64,000 nt of DNA from Trifolium pratense (Eukaryota; Streptophyta; Magnoliopsida; Fabales; Fabaceae). A model generated the notes under the pieces. The model was given only the letters and a program-made list of their open reading frames with translations, had not been told where the DNA came from and made no database searches. The DNA lies in NCBI RefSeq assembly GCF_020283565.1, contig NC_060059.1:9555501-9619500 (forward strand), read 5' to 3'. The position numbers and the translations under genes were made by a program. This document shows, one piece after another, positions 46,623 to 56,667 of the stretch; position 1 is the first letter of the stretch, and every line of letters begins with the position of its first letter.

Positions 46623-46694
46623 CGCCGTTGCCGGGGATCGAACCCGGGTCACCCGCGTGACAGGCGGGAATACTTACCACTATACTACAACGAC
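46623..46694 (-). tRNA. tRNA-Asp (anticodon GTC)
   Basis: The 72-nt minus-strand gene has an acceptor stem GTCGTTG pairing with CAACGGC, discriminator G, A box TAGTATAGTGG and B box GGTTCGATCCC. The anticodon stem is CCGCC/GGCGG-like with anticodon GTC at 46661-46659. There is no intron and no CCA, as normal for a plant nuclear tRNA gene. All stems pair, so it looks functional. Confidence 0.96.
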
Positions 46695-47469
46695 TTGTTG
46701 ATGTTTAGTTTGTTCCGTTTCGTTATATTGGATACATTATTTTAGTGGCGCGTATTGTAATCTTAACGTAGAAGTTATACGTCACATTTAAAATGGAACC
46801 AAGTGAAAACTATAATTTAAACTGATACCAAAAAAAAAAAAATTGCAAAAGCAAAACGACTTTATTAAAACAAAAAACTCCGAGTACAACAAGGGAGCAC
46901 TTATAGAGCTTAGAACTTGAGAATAACAATAGTTCAAGGATTAACATACAAAAGTCTGAGATAAATCATATCCTATTCTATCTGATCTTATATCAATAAA
47001 ACTAATTCAAGAAAGTTTTGTAAGCATACAAAAGTAATAGTCTAAAAAACACAGCTTAATGCTGGGAAAATACTTCTATAGGAACAAATACAAATGAGTA
47101 GTGTTAGGCACACTCACATCAAGTAAAAAAAATTAAAAATAAAGTAATTAAAGTGATATAAATTGATGTGATAAATTTAATTTTCTTTTATTTTTTGATT
47201 TGTGTGAGTGTGCCTAAAATTTGTGTCTAACTAGTTGTGCCTATCTAAGACTTTCGGTTGTCTCTTGACCATGCAAGAGTTTCTCACATACAATAGTAAA
47301 AAGTTTTTATTTTAACGGAAAATATATTATTAATAAACCAAGTCTATGCACAAGACGAACAGAGACCGGTAAAAGGGAAGCTACAAAACACGGTATCGTA
47401 TATAAGCAGAACACCAATGAAAATACTAAAACTTACACCAGCAGAAAAAAATATATTCTAATCTCATTT
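46695..47469. other. Intergenic between tRNA-Asp and a LINE fragment
   Basis: No gene seen. AT-rich; near 47120-47230 an inverted AAAATAAAGTAATTAA / TTTTATTTTTT-type stretch is visible but not delimited. Confidence 0.4.
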
Positions 47470-47811
47470 TTAGAAAGATACTCTCGAGTAACTCCTCCAA
47501 TCACCACTCATTACATACTTCGACTAACTCCTCTTCTCAACTAAAAAGACTTCTCCAATTCCATAAAATTTTCTTTTTCCCATCAACCTGTTCTAGTGAA
47601 ATATCAAAGAGTCTATTAAATCGGTCCCTAAGATTGTCTCCATCTACCCATGGGTCCAACCAAAACTTTGTGTCTTTGCCATCCACTACCACTTTCCTGA
47701 TGTTCTTTACAAATCATCCTGCATCTCTAAATCTTGAAAAAATTAATGCCATATTCAGATCCCTCCACCAAAGAGAGCTTCTTTTGTCGGTTACATCCAG
47801 CCTTTCACCAT
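47470..47811 (-). pseudogene. LINE ORF2 fragment
   Basis: The minus strand translates to GERLDVTDKRSSLWWRDLN, then FVKNIRKVVVDGKDTKFWLD, PWVDGDNLRDRFNRLFDISL and KKKILWNWRSLF. This is the stretch after the reverse transcriptase of plant L1-type ORF2. A TGA and a TGA/TAG interrupt it. It stops exactly where the Helitron begins at 47813. Confidence 0.8.
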
Positions 47812-47812
47812 A

Positions 47813-48794
47813 TCCTTTATATATTAAGGCAGAAAACAATGTTTCCCACCTAACTGCTAATTATCCCGCCTAAATTACTTTCATATTATTTATTTATTTA
47901 TTTTATAATTTTTAACTCTAATTAATGATCTTTTTTAACTAAATAAAAGACTTTTCCAATTCCCACTGTCTCTAAATTCTGAATATTGCTATTCTACAAT
48001 TGATTAAGTTATTTTTTCTTAATATTTTCATATATAAATTGGCGTGTACAATACGGGATTTTTCAAAACATCTTGGCATATTTTTGAGAGATTTTTTTTT
48101 GTCTCAAATGGATGCTTTTATATTTTATATATATATATATCAATGTGGAAAATACATGTAATTGGTCGAGTTTAATTTTTATGCATTGTCGGTGTGAATT
48201 TTTTTTACACATGCATCTAATAATTTGTATCCTACTTTGTATATTACTGGAGTACAAAATTTTTATCGTAGTATTTTAAATTTTCTTAACATACTACAGT
48301 ACTACAAATTTTCATTGTATAGTATTTTAAATTTTCTTTAACTTTGGTATTTTTTTGTCAAGTAGTCTAATGACATGACTCACATATAGAGGATAAGACT
48401 TTAAGCAATTTGAACGAGGGTAAGCTAATTTTTTAAAATGGTCATGGTCGTCATTGGTGAATGTGGATCTCACTAAGGAGTTAATTAGAAATCCTTTATA
48501 TATTAAGGCAGAAAACAATGTTTCCCACCTAACTGCTAATTATCCCGCCTAAATTACTTTCATATTATTTATTTATTTATTTTATAATTTTTAACTCTCA
48601 TTAATGATCTTTTTTAACTAAATAAAAGACTTTTCCAATTCTCACTGTCTCTAAATTCTGAATATTGCTATTCTACAATTGATTAAGTTATTTTTTCTTA
48701 ATATTTTCATATATAAATTGGCGTGTACAATACGGGATTTTTCAAAACATCTTGGCATATTTTTGAGAGATTTTTTTTTGTCTCAAATGGATGC

Positions 48795-48862
<68 letters not shown>

Positions 48863-49716
48863 TTATTCAATGTGGAAAATACATGTAATTGGTCGAGTTT
48901 AATTTTTATGCATTGTCGGTGTGAATTTTTTTTACACATGCATCAAATAATTTGTATCCTACTTTGTATATTACTGGAGTACAAAATTTTTATCGTAGTA
49001 TTTTAAATTTTCTTAACATACTACAGTACTACAAATTTTCATTGTATAGTATTTTAAATTTTCTTTAACTTTGGTATTTTTTTTGTCAATTAGTCTAATG
49101 ACATGACACACATATAGAGGATAAGACTTTAAGCAATTTGAACGAGGGTAAGCTAATTTTTTAAAATGGTCATGGTCATTGGTGAATGTGGATCTCACTA
49201 AGGAGTTAATTGAACATATTTTTATTTTCTAATATATTTTCCTGAAAATTTTAAGCTCTTTCTTTTTCTGACAATTTGTACTGGTTTACATGAATATATA
49301 TGTGCCTGATTATAAACACTTAGTGCCCGTTTGACCTTACTTATTTTTTACTTTTCTACTTCTTTTAAGGAAAACTATGGTCAAACACAATTTTGATAAA
49401 AGTTCTTAAAATAAGAAGTGTCTCTTTTAATGAAGAAAACACAATATAAGTGACTTAAAAAAAATTATGAAAATTATCGATTTAAACCTTCCAATTAAAA
49501 TAGTTAAATGTTTGAATTTTTTTCTATTCTACCTTCATTTTAGTTCACCATTTACTTTTGTGTTCCAATTATATTTATGACAATTTTGGAACACAGTGTT
49601 GATATTTTATATATTCAATCTTTTTTAAGACTAATAGAACAATAATTTTGTAACCAAAATTATATAAATTTAGAACACTTTCAAATTTTATCATAGTCCC
49701 GTGCGACACGGACTAG
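47813..49716 (+). mobile_element. Helitron with two copies of its 5' end
   Basis: The element starts TCCTTTATATATTAAGGC after host A (47812) and ends CTAG (49713-49716) before host T. The 3' hairpin is CCGTG-CGA-CACGG followed by ACTAG. About 680 bp from the 5' end (47813-48490) is repeated almost unchanged at 48492-49211, including A followed by TCCTTTATATATTAAGG. The main difference is a TA tract: short in copy 1 (about 48125-48140) and about 54 bp in copy 2 (48806-48859). No Rep/helicase ORF is present, so it is non-autonomous. Confidence 0.8.
48806..48859. repeat. (TA)n microsatellite
   Basis: About 27 TA units inside Helitron copy 2; the paralogous position in copy 1 has about eight. 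Open frames rich in Tyr-Ile here are artefacts of this tract. Confidence 0.95.
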
Positions 49717-49729
49717 TTTATGCGTTAAA

Positions 49730-50111
49730 GGCTCTGTTTGGTAACACAAATAAGCTAGCTTATAGCTTATTATATGAGCTTATAAGCTTGTTTCAAAAAA
49801 TTAGAGGTGTTTGGTAACAAGCTTTTTGTACTAGCTTATAGCTTTTTTTCAGATGCTATTTCAAGTAGCATTTGAGCTTATAGCTTATAGCTTTTTACAC
49901 TTTATTCCATTTTTACCCTTTAATTTAATAACTACTCACTCTAAAAAATAAACTACCCACTATCAATTATGTAATTTTATATTTAATAACCACTTTAAAA
50001 GCTAATTTTACCAAACACTTTAATTTCAATAAGCTAGCTTTTCAGCTATCAGCTATCAGCTAGCTTATCAGCTATCAGCTAGCTTATAGCTTATTTTTAC
50101 CAAACAGACCC
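49730..50111. mobile_element. GGCTCTGTTTGG MITE, copy 1
   Basis: Termini GGCTCTGTTTGGTAA and the inverted GGGTCTGTTTGGTAA, flanked by AAA at 49727-49729 and 50112-50114. The interior has many AGCTTATAGCTTA palindromic units. It starts 13 bp after the Helitron end. A 3-bp duplication suggests a Harbinger-like MITE, though AAA is not the canonical target. Confidence 0.7.
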
Positions 50112-50203
50112 AAAATAGAATGCCACAAAGAGTTTGTCTTTGTTTTAAGGCGCCACCCTCATTTTCCTAATAAAGTTAAATTAAATAATTTTAAGTCCCT
50201 TAA

Positions 50204-50234
50204 CCCCCAACCCCACCCCCCACCCCCCACCCCC
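50204..50234 (-). repeat. C-rich tract, minus-strand G-quadruplex motif
   Basis: Five runs of 4-6 C separated by one or two A. On the minus strand this gives G-runs with 1-2 nt loops, a textbook quadruplex motif. Confidence 0.85.
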
Positions 50235-50380
50235 ATTCTTTTGGTTTGCACACCCTCTCCCATTTTATTCAGTAAATTTTTCACGATTCCTCACTCCCTC
50301 TCCAAAGAAATTTTTTAAACATTCAATTAGAGAAATAATACTTGATATATGAAATAAACTATATAGATAAACTGAACTAT

Positions 50381-50781
50381 GGCTCTGTTTAGTAAAATTA
50401 AGCTATAAACTAGCTTATAGTTGATAATTGAAAAGTTAGCTTATAGCTGATAGCTGAAAAGCTAGCTGATTGAAATTAAAGTGTTTGGTAAATTAGCTTT
50501 TTAAATGATTGATAAATATAAAAAGACATAAAAGGACATTTATATCTAGTGAGTAGTTTTTTATTTTATAAAAAATAATAAAATAAAATAAAATGTTATA
50601 AATGGAAAAAACTGTAAAAAACTATAAGCTATAAGTTCAAACATTACTTGAAATAACACCTAAAAAAGCTATAAGCTCGTTAGAAAAGTTTTTTATCAAA
50701 CACTTTTATTTTTTTTCAAACAAGCTTATAAACTAGTTCAATAAGTTATAAGCTAACTTATTGGACTTACCAAACACACCC
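50381..50781. mobile_element. GGCTCTGTTTGG MITE, copy 2
   Basis: Left end GGCTCTGTTTAGTAA and right end (complement) GGGTGTGTTTGGTAA, flanked by TAT at 50378-50380 and 50782-50784. The interior again has AGCTTATAGCT repeats. It lies 270 bp from copy 1. Confidence 0.7.
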
Positions 50782-50784
50782 TAT

Positions 50785-52011
50785 ATAAAATGATTTTTTC
50801 AAGGCAACTAAAGTCGAATCGGCAACTTACGGTATGAATGTGATGATCATATGATTAAAAACTAATATAATATAAATTACTCAAATACAATTTGTTGTTC
50901 AAACACTTTTAATCTTACTCTAGGAATTTACATTATATTTGGATTTGTGGCTAAGAATATAAAAAAATTTAAAAAACAAAATGGGAAAGAGAAAAGTTTT
51001 ATTAATTAAATTAAAGGGGCACTACTAGCTATTTTACAACAATACTCGAAATAATTTAAATCGGCACATTAATAAGGTCAAAATCTTACCACTAACCTAA
51101 CATCTCAAGTATAAAAGGTCTGTATTTGAATAAAATAGGCTAGTTAAACTTATTTATTTTTTAAATGAATGCTATATCGGTTTATTAAACTTTATTTCAT
51201 CATATACCAATGTTGTGTATCAAAACACCATGTTTTCAAAAGTTATTCTCCCTTAACTTTTAAAAAATGAATCAATAATAATTTTTTTGTGAGCTACTAA
51301 ACTAATAAAAATATGATAAATTAAAAACATAAAGATAATGGTAGACTGCGAAAAAAATGATATGTTTGATTGATAGATTGTGTGTGTCTCAAATAAAATA
51401 TACAATGAATTATTTATAAATAATTTGTAATTTGCATCTTACTAGCCAAATCACCGTGGTCTATACAATAGCTAACCCTGACTCGTTTTATTTGGCTATT
51501 CTCGCGAGTGGTGCATTACTTTGCCAATTATCCGTTGTACATGGTGCCACATGTGGCTTGACTTCCCTCTATTTCGAAACATTTTCATTTCTCTCATCCA
51601 CGTCTGCATTGCCACTTCTGATCATGCGCCAAAGAAATTGTTGTTTTCAATTCATTGAGCTACCAACATGGAACACTGAGTCTTGTATAGTTAAAGATTT
51701 CTTCTTTTTGCGATCCCACCATTTCTCATGTGCCCTCTAAAATTACACAAATACCCCCCTCACAATTTAGCAAGCGAACGGTGTTTGCAGTACAGTAATT
51801 TGCGAGGAGAATTTTTTTTATCAAACTCCAACGTCTGCACCAACCATGCCCTTGGGTGAAAAATTTGAAAATATGCGTTCACGCCTTAAGATGTGAAAAC
51901 CATTTTACCATTTGCATTATGGGATGTGAACGCTCCACCTATATATATAGAGTGCCCCGCCTACTTCCCCCTCATTTGAACAATTTGCACATGAACAAAA
52001 CCCCTCCAAAA
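50785..52011. other. Intergenic DNA left of the copia element
   Basis: No gene supported. A TATA-like CTATATATATAG is at 51939-51950. An open frame at 51432-51740 has no recognisable domain. The last five bases, CAAAA, are the target duplication of the copia element. Confidence 0.4.
51939..51950 (+). promoter_or_regulatory. Promoter-like TATA box beside the copia insertion
   Basis: CTATATATATAG is followed by a C-rich leader-like stretch; the copia element inserted about 62 bp downstream. The sequence after the element (CCCTCTCAAAACCCC) continues that leader composition. No downstream coding region was identified. Confidence 0.35.
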
Positions 52012-52235
52012 TGTTGTTTTTAGGGGTAATCAGCTCATTTATTCCATTGATCATAAAGCCTTTTATAGGCAAAGTACACTAGCTTGCAGCTCAAGCCAAC
52101 CAGTTGGCTATGCAAGCCTGCAGGCAAGGCAAGGCAGGCCAGGCTTGGCACGCGCGCGCCCATCTGCAGGCCAGCAGGCATGGCTTGGCTCAGGCTGCAG
52201 CCATTTCTTAAGGCACAAGCTAACCATTCCTAACA
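52012..52235 (-). repeat. Copia 3' LTR
   Basis: 224 bp, TG...CA; reads identical to 56439-56662. A CG-alternating GGCACGCGCGCGCCC segment lies in its centre. Confidence 0.95.
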
Positions 52236-52297
52236 TACCCTCCCTTAATTGAACATATACAAACACTAAACAAACACAGCAAAACAAAAACAAATGT

Positions 52298-55180
52298 TCA
52301 ATATACTAAGCTATTAACATCACACATGCCTAAGCCCTCCCTTAACTTGCAAAAGGACTCCAACTTCAAGGGCTTAGTGAGCAGGTCTGCTAGCTGCTCT
52401 TCACTTCTGCAGTGAACCAACTCAATAGATCCATCCTTAGTGAGATCTCTAAGGAAATGAAACCTAACATCAATGTGCTTTGATCTACCATGCATAATTG
52501 GATTCTTTGAAAGTTTAATTGAGGAGCTGTTGTCACAATAGATCAAAGTGCATTCAGACTGCTTCATCTTTAAGTAATTCAGCACATTCTTCAACCAAAT
52601 TCCTTGACAAGCACAAGCTGCAGCTGACACATATTCTGCTTCAGTGGTTGACAAAGTCACAATAGGCTGTTTTTTTGAAGACCAAGAAATAGCACCACCT
52701 CCCAACATGAACACAAAACCAGTAGTGCTTTTCCTATCATCCAAATCCCCAGCATAATCTGAGTCACACCACCCTTTTAAGCACAAACCTGTATTGGATT
52801 TAGTCTTGTACAAAATTCCAAACCCTAAAGTACCTTTCAGATATCTCATGATTCTCTTCACAGCAATGACATGCATCTCAGTTGGCCTTTCCATGAATCT
52901 TGCCACCAAACAAACTGAATAGGCCAAGTCAGGCCTTGTGGCAAGAAGATACATTAGACACCCTACCATTTGCTTATAGACAGTTACATCTGTTCCTTGC
53001 TCAGTTTCATCTCTAACAAGCTTGCAACCAGGGACTATAGGGCTGCTTACTTGATTACAGTGTTCCATGCCAAACCTTGACAAAACTTCTGCTGCATACT
53101 TCTGCTGAGTAATGAAGATTCCATTGCTACTTTGAATAACTTCCACACCAAGGAAGAATCTCATCTTTCCTAAATCAGTCATAGCAAACTTCTTCATAGA
53201 TGACTTAAATTCATCCATCATTCCTTGATTGTTTCCAGTGTAGATCAAATCATCTACATACAAACTTACCAACAAGATTTCATTCTTCATACCATACTTG
53301 ACAAATAGGGTATGCTCATATGGACATTTTTCAAACTTCTCTGCACTGAAGTAAGATTCAATTTTACTATACCAAGCCCTTGGAGCTTGCTTTAGTCCAT
53401 ACAAGGCCTTCTTCAATCTATACACCATGGACTTATCTTTGCTGATATACCCTAATGGCTGACTTACATAGATATTTTCTGTCAATTCACCATGTAAGAA
53501 AGCAGATTTAACATCCAGTTGGAATATCTTCCATCCATTATTAGCTGCAACTGCTAGAATGGATCTGATAGTGTCCCATCTTGCCACTGGTGCAAAAACT
53601 TCATGATAGTCTATGCCATGCTTCTGTGTGTAGCCTTTAGCCACTAATCTTGCCTTGTACTTATCTACTTCTCCCTTTTCATTAAACTTTGTTTTATATA
53701 TCCATTTCACACCAATGGAGTTACAACCAGCTGGTAGAGTAGTGAGCTCCCAAGTGTCATTACTCTTGATTGACTCCATCTCAACATCCATTGCTTGTCT
53801 CCAAACTTCATGTTTCACTGCTTCACTGTATGAAATTGGATCATTGTTAGTGTTGATCACTGCAAGATTGTGCAGTTCCAACTCATCTTCATCAACTTCT
53901 GCAGCTTGACCAGTTACATAATCATTCAATCTTACAGATGGTTTTCTTATTCTTGGACCAAGTGGTGAACTTCTCTCAGCTTCACTATCACTAGATGTCT
54001 CATTAACCACATTTTCATTGTTGACAGTTGTAGCCTGTTCATCAGTACAAGCTGGTTCCTCATCATTACTTCCATCTGCTGAATCAATCTCTTCCCATTC
54101 ATTACCAGTTTTAGCTGGCTTCTTTGGCTTGCTCCAATTCCAGCTCTTTGATTCTTCAAAGATTACATCTCTACTGATTATGATCTTATTTTCAATAGGA
54201 TCATAAAGCTTGTATGCTTTAGATTCTTCACTAACACCAAGCAAAACACACTTTTTGCTCTTGTCATCCAACTTCTTTCTTTGACTGTCATGAATATGAA
54301 CATGAGCCACACATCCAAAGACTTTAAAGTGATTCACAGATGGTTTCCTCCCACTCCATGCTTCCTCTGGTGTCATATCTTTCACACTGAGTGTAGGACT
54401 CCTATTCATCACATATGTTGCCCATTTCACTGCCTCAGGCCAGAATCTTTTAGGCACATTCTTAGCATGAATCATACTTCTTACAATGTTCAATAATGTT
54501 CTATTTTTCCTCTCAGAAACTCCATTCTGCTGAGGAGTATAAGCTGCAGTTAATTGTCTCTTAATCCCTTCCTTACTACAAAAGTCACTAAAGGCTTTAG
54601 AGGTGTATTCACCACCTCTATCTGTCCTAAGACATTGTATAGCACACTTAGCTTCTTTCTCAACAAGGGCCTTAAAAGATTGAAAACATTCAAATGCAAG
54701 AGACTTTTCTTTTAACACATAAATCCAGGTCTTTCTACTGAAATCATCTGTAAATGTCATGAAGTACCTGCTTCCTCCATTTGACTGAGGAGTAATAGGG
54801 CCACAGATATCTGAATGAACCAGTTCAAGCTTTGCAGAAGCTCTCCAATTAGCTTGTTTTGGGATAGAGTCTCTGGATTGCTTACCAGCCAAGCAATCAA
54901 CACAATTATCTTCTATTTCTTCAAGCTCTGGTAGTCCCCTAACCATTTGCTTCTTAGATAGGGTATTCAATCCCTTGAAATGTAGGTGACCATATCTTCC
55001 ATGCCACAGCACAGTTGACTCTTGTTTTGCAGACAACAAGCATCTAGAGTTGATAACAGTTGCAGAAATCACATACATTCTATTGCTAGACATAGCAGTA
55101 GAGAACAACAAGCCCTTTTCTTCATGATAAATCTTGCAAACATCATCTTTGAAGATAACTGTGACTCTTTTCTGCTGCAA
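52298..55180 (-). CDS. Copia pol: integrase, RT, RNase H
   Basis: A 960-codon frame directly follows the in-frame stop that ends the gag frame, with no frame change. In order: HHCC zinc finger (HGRYGHL and CVDCLAGK), integrase with D (LVHSDICG), D (RTDRGGEY) and E (SERKNR), reverse transcriptase with KARLVAKGYTQ, LDVKSAFLHG and the YVDD box, and RNase H with CDSDYAGD, STTEAEY and the HIDVRFHFLRD end. All catalytic acids I looked for are present. There is no ATG at the 5' edge, so expression would depend on passing the stop at 55183-55181. Confidence 0.93.
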   Translation of the reverse strand: MQQKRVTVIFKDDVCKIYHEEKGLLFSTAMSSNRMYVISATVINSRCLLSAKQESTVLWHGRYGHLHFKGLNTLSKKQMVRGLPELEEIEDNCVDCLAGKQSRDSIPKQANWRASAKLELVHSDICGPITPQSNGGSRYFMTFTDDFSRKTWIYVLKEKSLAFECFQSFKALVEKEAKCAIQCLRTDRGGEYTSKAFSDFCSKEGIKRQLTAAYTPQQNGVSERKNRTLLNIVRSMIHAKNVPKRFWPEAVKWATYVMNRSPTLSVKDMTPEEAWSGRKPSVNHFKVFGCVAHVHIHDSQRKKLDDKSKKCVLLGVSEESKAYKLYDPIENKIIISRDVIFEESKSWNWSKPKKPAKTGNEWEEIDSADGSNDEEPACTDEQATTVNNENVVNETSSDSEAERSSPLGPRIRKPSVRLNDYVTGQAAEVDEDELELHNLAVINTNNDPISYSEAVKHEVWRQAMDVEMESIKSNDTWELTTLPAGCNSIGVKWIYKTKFNEKGEVDKYKARLVAKGYTQKHGIDYHEVFAPVARWDTIRSILAVAANNGWKIFQLDVKSAFLHGELTENIYVSQPLGYISKDKSMVYRLKKALYGLKQAPRAWYSKIESYFSAEKFEKCPYEHTLFVKYGMKNEILLVSLYVDDLIYTGNNQGMMDEFKSSMKKFAMTDLGKMRFFLGVEVIQSSNGIFITQQKYAAEVLSRFGMEHCNQVSSPIVPGCKLVRDETEQGTDVTVYKQMVGCLMYLLATRPDLAYSVCLVARFMERPTEMHVIAVKRIMRYLKGTLGFGILYKTKSNTGLCLKGWCDSDYAGDLDDRKSTTGFVFMLGGGAISWSSKKQPIVTLSTTEAEYVSAAACACQGIWLKNVLNYLKMKQSECTLIYCDNSSSIKLSKNPIMHGRSKHIDVRFHFLRDLTKDGSIELVHCRSEEQLADLLTKPLKLESFCKLREGLGMCDVNSLVY

Positions 55181-56284
55181 TTATCCTATGCTAATAAGAT
55201 TGGTTTTTAAACCAGGAACAAAGTATACATTGGTAATCACATGGACCAGATCATTAATCTTCAATCTAACACTACCTTTTCCCATCACAGCCATTCTTGA
55301 ATCATCTCCAAGTTTGACTGAATCTCTATAGCTATCATCAAAATCAATAAACCAATCTTGATGACCTATCATGTGATTACTACAGCCAGAGTCAAGATAC
55401 CAAGGTTCAATTGCATTAACCTTTGATTCTTGACTAGTTCTAGACATAAGCAGCATTTCTTCTTCACCATTATATTCAGCATAATGAACATTACCTTCAT
55501 ACTCAGGGCATTCACTCTGATAATGTCCAAGCTTGTGGCATTTGAAGCATTCAACAAACTCTTTGTTTTGCCTGCCTCTGCCACGACCTCTACCACCATT
55601 GTTTCTTCCTCTCCCTCTACCATAACCTTTCTCAGGATTTGAGACCTTCAAAGCCTGTTCATCTGGAAGTTCAATCTGTCTCTTCATTCTTTGTTCTTGC
55701 ACAATCAAACTACTCTGCAAGCTATCAATGGACATAGTTGTAACATCATTGGATTCTTCTATGGAGCAAACCACATAATTGAATTTTGAGGACATAGATC
55801 GCAAGATCTTTTCAACAACTTCAACTTCTTGCAGAGTTTGACCTTGTGCACTCATGCGATTTGCAATTGCAAGAGTTCTTGAGAAATACTGTTCCACTGA
55901 TTCATTATCCTTCATTTCAAGAACCTCAAATTCACGCTTCAATGCTTGAAGATGAGCTCGTTTCACCTTCGTAGAACCTTGATACTTGCGTTTCATAGCA
56001 TCCCAAATATCTTTGGATGTGGTTCGAACAAGAATCGTTTCCATAATGGAACGATCAATAGATTGAAAGAGGTAGTTCTTTACCTTCAAGTCTTTCAATT
56101 TGAGTGCTTCAATTGCTTGCAATTGCTCCGCTGTTGCATCAGGTGGCGCCACCGTGATGCCTGGTTCAATTAAGCTCCAAAGTTCCTTCGATCGTATGAG
56201 ATTTTCCATTAGCATTGCCCAATGCTCGTAATAGCCATCAAATTTAGGAACTTTTGTGTGATTATACTTCGTTGCTTCCGCCAT
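55181..56284 (-). CDS. Copia gag and protease start
   Basis: 367 residues from ATG 56284. The gag region (residues 1 to about 215) is followed by a Gly/Arg-rich GRGRGR stretch, a CCHC zinc knuckle (C246, C249, H254, C259) and the protease active site DSG at 298-300. The frame ends with TAA at 55183-55181, just after LKTNLISIG, and resumes at once in the same frame. In related elements gag and pol form one polyprotein, so this is either a nonsense mutation or a read-through stop. Confidence 0.92.
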   Translation of the reverse strand: MAEATKYNHTKVPKFDGYYEHWAMLMENLIRSKELWSLIEPGITVAPPDATAEQLQAIEALKLKDLKVKNYLFQSIDRSIMETILVRTTSKDIWDAMKRKYQGSTKVKRAHLQALKREFEVLEMKDNESVEQYFSRTLAIANRMSAQGQTLQEVEVVEKILRSMSSKFNYVVCSIEESNDVTTMSIDSLQSSLIVQEQRMKRQIELPDEQALKVSNPEKGYGRGRGRNNGGRGRGRGRQNKEFVECFKCHKLGHYQSECPEYEGNVHYAEYNGEEEMLLMSRTSQESKVNAIEPWYLDSGCSNHMIGHQDWFIDFDDSYRDSVKLGDDSRMAVMGKGSVRLKINDLVHVITNVYFVPGLKTNLISIG

Positions 56285-56426
56285 TGATGAGGAGAAGAGG
56301 CTTCAGATGAGAAAGAACGAGGAAGAACGAAGATGATCTAACGGAAAACGGTTGCGAAAAAACGGTTGTAACTGATTTGGTTAGGAAATTGCAATTTCTC
56401 TCTCTTCAGGTCCCTAGAGGAGAGAA

Positions 56427-56436
56427 CCTGATACCA
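56427..56436 (-). other. Copia primer-binding site
   Basis: Minus-strand TGGTATCAGG two bases after the 5' LTR, complementary to the 3' end of initiator tRNA-Met. Confidence 0.85.
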
Positions 56437-56438
56437 AT

Positions 56439-56662
56439 TGTTGTTTTTAGGGGTAATCAGCTCATTTATTCCATTGATCATAAAGCCTTTTATAGGCAAA
56501 GTACACTAGCTTGCAGCTCAAGCCAACCAGTTGGCTATGCAAGCCTGCAGGCAAGGCAAGGCAGGCCAGGCTTGGCACGCGCGCGCCCATCTGCAGGCCA
56601 GCAGGCATGGCTTGGCTCAGGCTGCAGCCATTTCTTAAGGCACAAGCTAACCATTCCTAACA
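56439..56662 (-). repeat. Copia 5' LTR
   Basis: 224 bp; reads identical to the 3' LTR, implying recent insertion. Confidence 0.95.
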
Positions 56663-56667
56663 CAAAA

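Larger units (their letters stand above)
52012..56662 (-). mobile_element. Young Ty1/copia LTR retrotransposon
   Basis: 4651 bp between perfect 5-bp duplications CAAAA (52007-52011 and 56663-56667). The 224-bp LTRs at 52012-52235 and 56439-56662 begin TG and end CA and read identical base for base. On the minus strand the primer-binding site TGGTATCAGG (56436-56427) matches tRNA-iMet, and a polypurine tract AAGGGAGGGTA lies at 52247-52236 next to the 3' LTR. The order is gag, protease, integrase, reverse transcriptase, RNase H, as in copia. The short LTR and compact size recall the Ale/Retrofit lineage, which is not proven. Confidence 0.97.

Noticed and set aside
48679..49006. Open frames rich in Tyr-Ile on both strands
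   Set aside because: They are produced by the TA microsatellite inside the Helitron.
51432..51740. 102-codon plus-strand frame
   Set aside because: Its start does not follow the nearby TATA box and no domain is visible.
53655..54496. Plus-strand frames of 62-84 codons within the copia element
   Set aside because: They are antisense shadows of the pol frame.
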